From Methylomonas rhizoryzae (GTDB lineage Bacteria > Pseudomonadota > Gammaproteobacteria > Methylococcales > Methylomonadaceae), in contig NZ_CP043929.1 of NCBI RefSeq assembly GCF_008632455.1, positions 1,922,001-1,986,000 on the forward strand: DNA of 64,000 nt, read 5' to 3'. Made by a program: the position numbers and the translations under genes. Below are positions 55,025 to 62,284 of the stretch, one piece after another (position 1 is the stretch's first letter; every line of letters starts with the position of its first letter). The notes under the pieces are model-generated. The model saw nothing but the letters and a program-made list of their open reading frames with translations, had not been told where the DNA came from and did not search any database.

Positions 55025-55597
55025 ATGAATTCAACGATTAAACCGGCAAATCCGCAGGGCAAGGGCTTGGTCGCGCTATTGGACAGCTTGCAACAAGCCA
55101 AGCAGCAACTGGTCGTACCCGCCAAGAACCTTCAACAAATCAGCAGCGACTTGTTCACCTCGCTGTTCGTGTTAAACAGCCGGATTCGCTTCAAACCGAC
55201 CGCCGGGCAAACCTATTGGCTGTACTTCAAGGATACCCAGTACCGGCTGTCGCTGATCGCGCCGGAGCAATGGTCGCCGGCCCGATCCGGCCGCTATATC
55301 GGCGCTTGCCAATTACAATCCGATTTAACCTGGACTTTGGCGTTATCCGACGATTGCGCCGCTGATCCCGCATTTCTCGAAGAAATCGCCGGCCGCCGCC
55401 GCCAACTCGAACAAAAACTGCAACAAGCCGAAACCATCGACGCCGCCTTGCCGGTGTACCTGGAAACCCTGCCGTACTACTCCCGCGTCCTTGCCTCGGC
55501 GCTGGCTTATTCGCTGAAACAATCGATGCAAAAATCGGGAATTTCCGGCTTGAGTTATCGGCAGGCGGAAAGGCTGTTAGCTGGGCCGGCGGAATAA
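55025..55597 (+). CDS. conserved protein, DUF2452-like
   Basis: 190 residues from the ATG at 55025, with GGAAAG just before it. NPQGKGLVALLDSLQQAK at the start, then a beta-rich centre (FKPTAGQTYWLYFKDTQYRLSLIAPEQW, GACQLQSDLTWTL) and a helical end. The start pattern is what I remember of DUF2452 proteins, a tentative label. Soluble; function unknown. Confidence 0.7.
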   Translation: MNSTIKPANPQGKGLVALLDSLQQAKQQLVVPAKNLQQISSDLFTSLFVLNSRIRFKPTAGQTYWLYFKDTQYRLSLIAPEQWSPARSGRYIGACQLQSDLTWTLALSDDCAADPAFLEEIAGRRRQLEQKLQQAETIDAALPVYLETLPYYSRVLASALAYSLKQSMQKSGISGLSYRQAERLLAGPAE

Positions 55598-55610
55598 TCC
55601 ATCCGCTAGA

Positions 55611-55661
55611 CACGTTGAGGCCGTTGCGTTTAATCTAGTGCTGGAAGGCCTGAGTCGACCC
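55611..55661 (+). repeat. 51-bp direct repeat, left copy
   Basis: Starts CACGTTGAGGCCGTTGCGTT. Repeated in the same orientation at 56356-56406 with five differences; the pair brackets the RAYT module. Confidence 0.85.
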
Positions 55662-55717
55662 ATACGAGACAACAGACAAAGTTTATCCAATGCCCTGGGG
55701 TGAGCCAATTGCCGACA

Positions 55718-55751
55718 GTAGGATGGGTAGAGAGAAGCGAAACCCATCAAA
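55718..55751 (+). repeat. REP left of RAYT
   Basis: GTAGGATGGGTAGAG, then CGAAACCCATCAAA; forms a hairpin through GATGGGT/ACCCATC. Inverted partner at 56310-56345. Confidence 0.8.
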
Positions 55752-55772
55752 CGAAACGCCGATAGATGAGAT

Positions 55773-56297
55773 ATGACAGAATATCGTCGACATCGCCTCA
55801 AAGGCGGTTGTTATTTTTTCACAGTCAATTTGGCGCAGCGAAATCGGACTTTGCTAACCGATAAGATTGAACTGCTTCGCGAGTCTTTTCGTAACGTAAA
55901 AGATCAACACCCGTTTAATATCGACGCGATTGTTGTTTTACCGGAGCATCTCCATACTATTTGGACTTTGCCGGAAGGTGATGATGATTTTAGTTGTCGC
56001 TGGCGGTTCATTAAGACCCACTTTAGTAAACAGGTCGAAAAAGGCGAGCGAATTTCCAAAAGCCGCGAAAGCAAACAGGAGCGCAGTATCTGGCAACGAC
56101 GGTTTTGGGAGCATCGAATTAGAAACGAGGACGACTTCGTCAAGCATGTCGACTATATTCATTACAATCCAGTAAAACACGGTTATGTCCGTTGTGTTGC
56201 TGATTGGCGATATTCTTCATTTCATGATTTCGTCAATCGCGGGATTCTCCCGGCAAATTGGGCGGGCGGCATATATCCTGAATTGGATTTGGCGTAA
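55773..56297 (+). CDS. REP-associated tyrosine transposase (RAYT)
   Basis: 174 residues. MTEYRRHRLKGGCYFFTVNL at the start, the paired-His site LPEHLHTIW (about 56-64), and the C-terminal YIHYNPVKHGYV with the catalytic Tyr region. These single-copy Y1 enzymes handle REP DNA. The gene sits exactly between two inverted REPs, its expected substrates. Intact by sequence. Confidence 0.9.
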   Translation: MTEYRRHRLKGGCYFFTVNLAQRNRTLLTDKIELLRESFRNVKDQHPFNIDAIVVLPEHLHTIWTLPEGDDDFSCRWRFIKTHFSKQVEKGERISKSRESKQERSIWQRRFWEHRIRNEDDFVKHVDYIHYNPVKHGYVRCVADWRYSSFHDFVNRGILPANWAGGIYPELDLA

Positions 56298-56309
56298 TCG
56301 ATGGTGTTT

Positions 56310-56345
56310 TTGATGGGTTTCGGCTAGCGCCTCTACCCATCCTAC
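56310..56345 (-). repeat. REP right of RAYT, inverted
   Basis: Complement of the left REP (GTAGGATGGGTAGAGGCGCT, then CGAAACCCATCAAA). The pair brackets the transposase gene. Confidence 0.8.
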
Positions 56346-56355
56346 GAGCTCTAGG

Positions 56356-56406
56356 CACGTTGAGGGCGTTGCGTTTAATCTAGTGCCGGAAGGTTTGAAT
56401 CGACCC
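56356..56406 (+). repeat. 51-bp direct repeat, right copy
   Basis: Starts CACGTTGAGGGCGTTGCGTT; partner of 55611-55661. Confidence 0.85.
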
Positions 56407-56528
56407 TTTGCGGACTATCGCTTATTCTGATTCAATGGCGGCAAGAAGATCGTTACCAGCCATAACTACTGTCACAGATTATATACAGAAAGGAAAATCT
56501 CATGCTAATCAAATAACTATCGTGTATA

Positions 56529-57597
56529 AGCGCTTAACAATAAATCGCCATGCAGTAGAATAGCAGGGTTTTGAACAGAGCGATAACTAAAGGAATGCGC
56601 GTAAAACCGATTGAATTGAGCGAAACCGAACGAGAGCAACTCCAAATAATCGTCAAGAAAGGGAGTGATTGGCGAGAGCGCGAACGGGCGCAAACCATCC
56701 TGATGTTATCCGATGGTCAAACAGTGATTGCGGTTGCCGCGCATCAGGGTGTAAAGCCGGAAGCGATTCGTGAGCGGCGGCGGAAGTGGTGGAGAAACGG
56801 GCTAGCGAGCTTACCGGATCAGCCGCGCAGTGGTGCGCCGAGTAAACTGACGGACGCGAATCGCAATCAGCTCAAAGGCTGGATTGAGGCAGAACCATTG
56901 ACCTGTCGGGCTCTGGTCAGTCGACTGACGGCGGAATGCGGCGTGACGATCAGTGCCGGTACGTTGCGAAACGAGTTGAAACGCATGGGCTATGTCTGGA
57001 AGCGCACGCGCTATAGTTTAAAAAAAAGCGAGATCCCGAACGCTTCGAACAAGCGAGACACGATATCGCAGAACTGATTAAGCAAGCGGAAGCCGGTGAT
57101 ATCGAATTGGCGTATGTGGATGAAGCCGGATTTGCGCCGCAACCACCGAATCGTTCGGCTTGGACGAAGCGCGGCGAAGTCCATGCCATTACCGCTAAGC
57201 GCGCGCAGCGCATAAATGTGATCGGCGCGCTGCTGTCATCGGGGCGGCTACTGTTGACCCAACTTTGGCAGAGCGTAAATGGTCTGTGGTTCTTTGGCTT
57301 TCTGATGGCGTTGATCGAACGCGTCAGCAAGCCGATGGTGGTGATTTTGGACAATGCCTCCATTCATACCGCCAAAAAGCTGAAACCTTATTGGGATTTA
57401 TTGGAAGAGAAAGGCATGCGATTTTATTTTCTGCCTCCCTACAGTCCTGAATTGAACCGAATCGAATTGCTGTGGCATAAGATGAAATATGAATGGCTGC
57501 CTTTCAAAGCATATACGCCGGATGAACTGGAACAGGCCATTGAGGAAATTGGCCGTGGATTTGGCTCTAAATACACGCTAACTTTTTGCTAGGCGCT
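56529..57597 (+). mobile_element. IS630-family insertion sequence, copy 2
   Basis: 1069 bp, identical as far as read to copy 1 and inverted relative to it. Ends AGCGCTTAACAA and AGCGCCTAGCAA; TA at 56527-56528 and 57598-57599. Confidence 0.93.
56571..57592 (+). CDS. IS630 transposase, -1 frameshift form
   Basis: Frame one (56571-57077) carries the DNA-binding domain; frame two (to 57592) carries the DDE domain (YVDEAGFAPQP, VVILDNASIHTAKK, PELNRIELLWHKMK). The eight-A slip site is at 57020-57027. Same structure as copy 1, so both are likely active. Confidence 0.9.
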
Positions 57598-57657
57598 TAA
57601 GAGTATTAATTGGTAGATATACGGAAACTATCTAATTCCTTGTTAAGCGCGTATCAG

Positions 57658-58275
57658 ATGGACAATTGGATCTTAGCTACTGTTATTTATCTGTCTGTGC
57701 TGGTTATTAGCTTTTACCCGGCATTGATGGCTATTCGTAAGAAAGTCGAGCTTGCCCCTCCAGGGGACGCTTTTCAAGAAAGCCCTCATTTTTCAGATGA
57801 GTCTAAACATGCGCTAATACAGCACTATTCTAGAATCAGAGGCACTTTAGGCTACTGGAAAAATAAGGCAGCAATGTATAAGTCCCTTCATTACTATATG
57901 TTGATTTGGACAATCCCTTCTGCAGTTTTGATTCCTACGCTTACCCCATTTGTGGCTGATGGCAATAACTCAAAGGTAACCGTTACTGTTATATCTGCTG
58001 TAACAGCAATACTCTTGGCATTTCATCGGGGGCTTAAAGTTGAAGATAATTTAAAGGCATATCGTCACGGTGAGTCAGAATTTTACGACCTATACAGGCG
58101 AATGCTTGATCGGCCAGAGTTATTTGGAGGTTCCGAGAAAGAACAAATCATAAATTATTTTGACGAAGTAGAACGTATTCGAAGGTTTGTCAGAAATGCC
58201 GAAACGGACAATCTTGCAACGCCTGACGAAGCAAGAAAGCAAATAGAGCAAATGAGAAAATCTAATGGCACTTAA
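57658..58275 (+). CDS. SLATT/DUF4231-like membrane protein
   Basis: 205 residues from the first ATG (57658); the frame is open back to 57610, close to the IS630 end, so the original start may be lost. A first membrane helix (about 3-24), then a soluble helical region (HALIQHYSRIRGTLGYWKNKAAMY), two close membrane helices (YYMLIWTIPSAVLIPTLTPF and VTVISAVTAILLAFHRG), and a long charged tail. This resembles SLATT-type 2TM effectors that form pores in nucleotide-signalled defence systems. No sensor or cyclase gene is next to it. The stop coincides with the start of the IS5 element, so the C-terminus may also be trimmed. Confidence 0.55.
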   Translation: MDNWILATVIYLSVLVISFYPALMAIRKKVELAPPGDAFQESPHFSDESKHALIQHYSRIRGTLGYWKNKAAMYKSLHYYMLIWTIPSAVLIPTLTPFVADGNNSKVTVTVISAVTAILLAFHRGLKVEDNLKAYRHGESEFYDLYRRMLDRPELFGGSEKEQIINYFDEVERIRRFVRNAETDNLATPDEARKQIEQMRKSNGT

Positions 58276-58399
58276 CAGGCTGTTGATTTTATCTCCCCTG
58301 TAACCCGCATTGGCTGGTTGAGTCAGATGTGTTGGTAAATCATAAAGTATTGTTCTAAATGATAAAATAGTTCTATCTCCAATATATTGCACTGTCCCC

Positions 58400-59488
58400 A
58401 TGCGCGGCGCCGACATTACTCAAGAAGACCTGTTCAGTTACCGAACCCTGGAAAGCCGGATTCCCAAAAAGCATCCGCTACGCAAGCTGCGTCAAGTGGT
58501 CGACTTGTTGCTCGCCACGCTAAACGACGAGTTCGACGCGCTCTACGCTCGTCGCGGTCGAGATTCCATTCCGCCGGAACGCTTGTTGCGCGCCAGTTTG
58601 TTGCAAGTGCTATTTTCCATCCGTTCGGAACGGCAACTGGTGGAGCATATCGACTTCAACCTCTTGTACCGCTGGTTTGTCGGCTTGACGATAGATGACG
58701 AGGTGTGGGATCACTCGACCTTCAGCGCCAACCGCGACCGTTTGCTCAACGAACGGATCAGTCGTTTGTTTTTCGAACGGGTACTGGCCTTGGCCGAGTG
58801 GAAACAGCTGATCTCTGACGAGCATTTCTCGGTGGACGGCACGCTGATTCAAGCTTGGGCCTCGCACAAAAGTTTCGTCAAAAAAGACGGCTCGACCCCG
58901 CCGCCGGAAGACGGCGGCCGCAATCCCACGGTCAACTTCAAGGGCGAGAAACGCAGTAACGAAACCCACGCATCACGCACCGATCCCGATGCCCGGTTGT
59001 ACAAAAAGAGCGAGGGCGACAAGTCTCAGCTGGCTTTCCTCGGTCATGCCTTGATGGAGAACCGTAATGGCTTGGTCGTCGACGTCGAAGTCACCCAGGC
59101 CACCGGCACCGCAGAACGCGAGGCGGCCCATGCCATGGTCAAACGCACGATCCACAAACCGGGCGCGACCTTGGCCGCCGACAAAAATTACGATACGCAG
59201 GATTTTGTCGCCAAGTTACGCCAGCGCAAAGTCACGCCGCATGTCGCCAGCAAAGACAAAGGCTCCGCCATTGACGGTCGCACAACCCGGCACGACGGTT
59301 ACCGTAAAAGTCTCAAAATCCGTAAGCGGATCGAAGAAGTCTTCGGTTGGGCCAAGACAGTCGGCCCGCTACGCCAAACCAAGTTCCGGGGGTTAAAGAA
59401 GGTCGCCGCGCAAACGATTTTTACCTTTGCCGCCTATAACCTGACGCGCATGGGTACCATTTTCGGCTGGCGATACAGTACCGCCTAG
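58400..59488 (+). CDS. IS5-family transposase
   Basis: 362 residues, intact. The N-terminal DUF772-type region (RIPKKHPLRKLRQVVDLLLATL, ERLLRASLLQVLFSIRSERQL, VGLTIDDEVWDHSTFSANRDRL) precedes the DDE domain (HFSVDGTLIQAWAS, TLAADKNYDTQDF, RKRIEEVFGWAKTVG). A different subgroup from the broken IS5 copies at 16144 and 48252. Confidence 0.92.
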   Translation: MRGADITQEDLFSYRTLESRIPKKHPLRKLRQVVDLLLATLNDEFDALYARRGRDSIPPERLLRASLLQVLFSIRSERQLVEHIDFNLLYRWFVGLTIDDEVWDHSTFSANRDRLLNERISRLFFERVLALAEWKQLISDEHFSVDGTLIQAWASHKSFVKKDGSTPPPEDGGRNPTVNFKGEKRSNETHASRTDPDARLYKKSEGDKSQLAFLGHALMENRNGLVVDVEVTQATGTAEREAAHAMVKRTIHKPGATLAADKNYDTQDFVAKLRQRKVTPHVASKDKGSAIDGRTTRHDGYRKSLKIRKRIEEVFGWAKTVGPLRQTKFRGLKKVAAQTIFTFAAYNLTRMGTIFGWRYSTA

Positions 59489-59506
59489 GCGGTGGTGCGC
59501 CTGAAA

Positions 59507-59617
59507 TCCGCCAAAAGGCGGAATTTAACGCCCTTCGGGGCGAATATAACCGGCTAAAACCGGTTTTTGAGGTGTGATCGGGCTTCCAGAAGCCCAACAA
59601 AACCAAAAAATGGTTTT
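59507..59617 (+). repeat. five tandem short stem-loops
   Basis: TCCGCC/GGCGGA, CGCCC/GGGCG, AACCGG/CCGGTT, GGGCTTC/GAAGCCC and AAAACCA/TGGTTTT, each with a 2-6 base loop, one after another. Confidence 0.8.
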
Positions 59618-59727
59618 GAAGCCGAAGGCATATAGGCAAATTTCAACACCCTGCTAATGGCCGATAGCAACCACCAAACCCCAAAACACCTCCGCTTCCG
59701 AAAACCGGCAATTGTTACCTTAATCTC

Positions 59728-60615
59728 CTACGCCCCCTGTCTGGCCTTATAGCGTGCTTCCAGTTGAGTCAGTTTCTGTCCGAGATCGGGGGGGGGGGCT
59801 AAAAAAACGAAGGCATTTCCATATTTGCGCTTGCTCAGGATATGAAATTCGTCCGCCATTTTGAGTAAATCGGTGCGCGCGGTTTGGTAGCTGAGTTTAT
59901 GGGCGGCCTGATGTTGCTGGATGGTGTAGATGGTCGTCGGGTGATCCAGCGCATGTCTCAGAATCGCCAACTGCCTGTGGTTTAATTTGCCTTGTAAAGC
60001 CGAGCCTTCCAGGCATTGCTCTATCTCGAATATCTCCGCCGTTTTCTTTTCCAGATATTGATGTAGAGCAGTTATGGCTTTTCTGATGACTTCCAGTTGA
60101 TACACGATGAAATACGTCAAATCGTTATCGTCGGTTTCGGAATAAAGATAGGCTCTGCCGTATTGCGCCGGCGCTTGCTTAATGATTTGCGATATGGAAG
60201 TAAACTCCATCAGCCAATAGCCTTGGCTTGCCATGGACCAGTAAAACAACGCCCTGGCGGTACGTCCGTTGCCGTCCACGAACGGATGGTCGTAACCGAT
60301 CATGAAATGCAGCACAATCGCCCGAATAACCGGGTGGATGAATTCCTGGGCGTCGGTATCGTTGGCGAAGGCGCATAGTTTGGCGACTCTGTCCGGCAGC
60401 TCGGCAGCATCGGGCGGGGTATGCAGCAACACCGAGGCGGTGGCATCGACCACGTGAATATCGTCACCGGCTTCCCGATACTGACCGGTTTTTTTAGGGT
60501 CCTCCAAGGTGTTTTCGGTCAGGACATCGTGCAGATGCAGAATCATAGACTCCGTCAGCCGTTCGTTTTTGACCTCCCGGATAAACTGCATGGCATGGTA
60601 ATTATTGAAGATCAT
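59728..60615 (-). CDS. Fic-family protein, N-terminally shortened
   Basis: 295 residues. The Fic motif HPFVDGNGRTAR is at 110-121 with all catalytic residues, so AMP transfer to target proteins is possible. The C-terminus holds a winged-helix-like region (LNHRQLAILRHALDHPTTIYTIQQHQAAHKLSYQTARTDLLKMA). The protein starts at MIFNNYHAMQFI, whereas relatives have about 100 more residues before this, including the (S/T)xxxE(G/N) inhibitory helix. That part is not found upstream in any frame. A run of eleven G (59788-59798) encodes the Pro-rich APPPDL near the end. Either a remnant or an unrestrained Fic. Confidence 0.8.
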   Translation of the reverse strand: MIFNNYHAMQFIREVKNERLTESMILHLHDVLTENTLEDPKKTGQYREAGDDIHVVDATASVLLHTPPDAAELPDRVAKLCAFANDTDAQEFIHPVIRAIVLHFMIGYDHPFVDGNGRTARALFYWSMASQGYWLMEFTSISQIIKQAPAQYGRAYLYSETDDNDLTYFIVYQLEVIRKAITALHQYLEKKTAEIFEIEQCLEGSALQGKLNHRQLAILRHALDHPTTIYTIQQHQAAHKLSYQTARTDLLKMADEFHILSKRKYGNAFVFLAPPPDLGQKLTQLEARYKARQGA

Positions 60616-60850
60616 CTGTCCATTCCCGCCATATCCGCGTCCCTTCAGTAGCTGAACTCAAGGCGAATATCTTGAAGGCCTTGCTGATAAGAATGCCGTC
60701 CCGCTCGTTTTCCGCTGGAAAAAATTGAACTGGGAGCTTGCGCGATGAGTAAGCGTATTGATGGCGCGAACTACTAACCGGCTTTATCGTGCACCTCCCG
60801 AACTCAATGCCCCATTCCCGGTGTGCGTCGGACCGTGTAATACGTTTCAT
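60602..60850 (-). CDS. possible 82-residue protein, unrecognised
   Basis: MKRITRSDAHREWGIEFGRC to REWTDDLQ, overlapping the Fic start by 14 bases. No family seen and no clear ribosome site. It may be the remains of DNA that replaced the 5' part of the fic gene. Confidence 0.25.
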   Translation of the reverse strand: MKRITRSDAHREWGIEFGRCTIKPVSSSRHQYAYSSRKLPVQFFPAENERDGILISKAFKIFALSSATEGTRIWREWTDDLQ

Positions 60851-60938
60851 CGAATGTTCACGCCTAAATCATAAGCCCATCACAAAAAATCCCTAAGCTG
60901 GCCGCAGTTTCGATAGCTAACCGACCGGAGGGATTTTT

Positions 60939-61712
60939 ATGTTTCGCACTTTACTGGCCTCAGCCTGCTTGGCGTTGTTGAGCGGTCAAGCTTCAGCCGC
61001 TTTAACCAGCGGTGATTTGGCGTTTACGGCGTTCAACGCCGACGAAGACGGCTGGGCGATGACGACGTTCGTCGATATCGCCGCCGATACCACCATTTTC
61101 TTCAGCGACAACGAATGGAACGGCAGCAGTTTTAACAGCGGCGAATCGTTTCATAGTTGGCACACCGGCAATAACGCGATTTCGGCCGGCACGGTGATTC
61201 GCTTTAGCAACATCGACCAAGCCGGCCGTTCGGTTTCGGTCGGAACGTTAAGCGGCAGCGGCAGCAATTTCGGAATCAGCGCTACCAGCGAAACCCTCTA
61301 TGCCTATTTGGGCAGCGATTACAGCACGCCCGGAATTTTTCTAACCGCTATCTCCAGCGAGGGCGATGTCAATATCGTGCCGACCGGGTTGAGCGCCGGG
61401 GTCAATGCCGTGGTGTTGACCGATAGTAGCGATTATGCCGAATACATAGGTCCTAGAAGCGGCTTGAGCGAGTTCGCCGATTATGCGGCCTTGGTCAACG
61501 ATGCGGCCAATTGGTCGATTTTGGTCGGCGGCGATCAATCCCTGCAAACACCCGATACCGCGAGTTTCAGCGTGGCGCCGGCCAGCGTGCCGTTACCGGG
61601 CACGATTTGGTTGTTCGGCAGCGTTTGCGCCGGTCTGGCGGCCATGCGCTCGCATAATAGCCGCTTGATCGTAAAAGCCAGCGACCGTTGCGTCGCCTCG
61701 GCCGGGAGATAG
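60939..61712 (+). CDS. PEP-CTERM protein with lamin-tail-like body
   Basis: 257 residues. CGGAGGG precedes the ATG. Signal peptide MFRTLLASACLALLSGQASA, then the body GDLAFTAFNADEDGWAMTTFVDI and FFSDNEWNGSSF, typical of secreted lamin-tail-like proteins. The tail VPLPGTIWLFGSVCAGLAAMR is a PEP-CTERM signal but continues 18 residues beyond the usual basic end. First of a three-gene set with the next PEP-CTERM gene (3 bases away) and the nucleotidase. Confidence 0.85.
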   Translation: MFRTLLASACLALLSGQASAALTSGDLAFTAFNADEDGWAMTTFVDIAADTTIFFSDNEWNGSSFNSGESFHSWHTGNNAISAGTVIRFSNIDQAGRSVSVGTLSGSGSNFGISATSETLYAYLGSDYSTPGIFLTAISSEGDVNIVPTGLSAGVNAVVLTDSSDYAEYIGPRSGLSEFADYAALVNDAANWSILVGGDQSLQTPDTASFSVAPASVPLPGTIWLFGSVCAGLAAMRSHNSRLIVKASDRCVASAGR

Positions 61713-61715
61713 TTT

Positions 61716-62270
61716 ATGAACTTGCAAAAAGTGTGTTTGGCCGGCTTGCTGAGCATGGCCGCGACTTGTGCGCAGGCGGCTACCTTGACGGCCGACGGCA
61801 CTTGGTACGCCTTCGACGTTGACGAATGGGCGTCTTTGTCCGGCGGATTGGAATGGATAGATTTGGACGGCGAGGCATTGAGTTTCGATTTTAATTTGAC
61901 GGCCCCGGCGTATTTGCGGGTGGTCGACGCCGGTTTCGCCGGTGACCGCTTTCAAGTGTTCGACAACGGCGATTGGTTGGGAGAAACCTCGGTGCCGGCC
62001 GCCAGCTACCCGGACAGCGTCGCAGCCGATTTCGACGCAGCATACGCCAATACCGCTTACAGCCGAGCCGTGTATTGGTTGGACGCCGGCAGTCATAGCA
62101 TTAGCGGTTTGCTGAGCGGGTCCGCTACCGACGATTCCGGGTTAAGCATCAATGCAGCCTTAGGTGCGGTCAGTGTGACTGCGGTGCCGGTACCGGCTGC
62201 GGTTTGGTTGTTCGGCGCCGGTTTGGGCTTGCTGAGCGGGGTTTCCCGCGGCCGTATCGGCAAGCGTTAA
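61716..62270 (+). CDS. PEP-CTERM protein
   Basis: 184 residues: signal peptide to CAQA, a beta-rich secreted body (LTAPAYLRVVDAGFAGDRFQVFDNGDWLG), and the clear sorting tail VPVPAAVWLFGAGLGLLSGVSRGRIGKR. It starts 3 bases after the previous stop and ends 14 bases before the nucleotidase, so translation is probably coupled. Confidence 0.88.
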   Translation: MNLQKVCLAGLLSMAATCAQAATLTADGTWYAFDVDEWASLSGGLEWIDLDGEALSFDFNLTAPAYLRVVDAGFAGDRFQVFDNGDWLGETSVPAASYPDSVAADFDAAYANTAYSRAVYWLDAGSHSISGLLSGSATDDSGLSINAALGAVSVTAVPVPAAVWLFGAGLGLLSGVSRGRIGKR

Positions 62271-62284
62271 GCGGGAGGACGAGC

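Larger units (their letters stand above)
58276..59654 (+). mobile_element. IS5-family insertion sequence with long 3' hairpin region
   Basis: Ends near ACAGGCTGTTGA and the complement of GCAGGGTGTTGA, about 1.38 kb. One intact transposase. 166 bases between transposase stop and right end are filled with short stem-loops. Exact ends and target duplication are uncertain. Confidence 0.75.
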
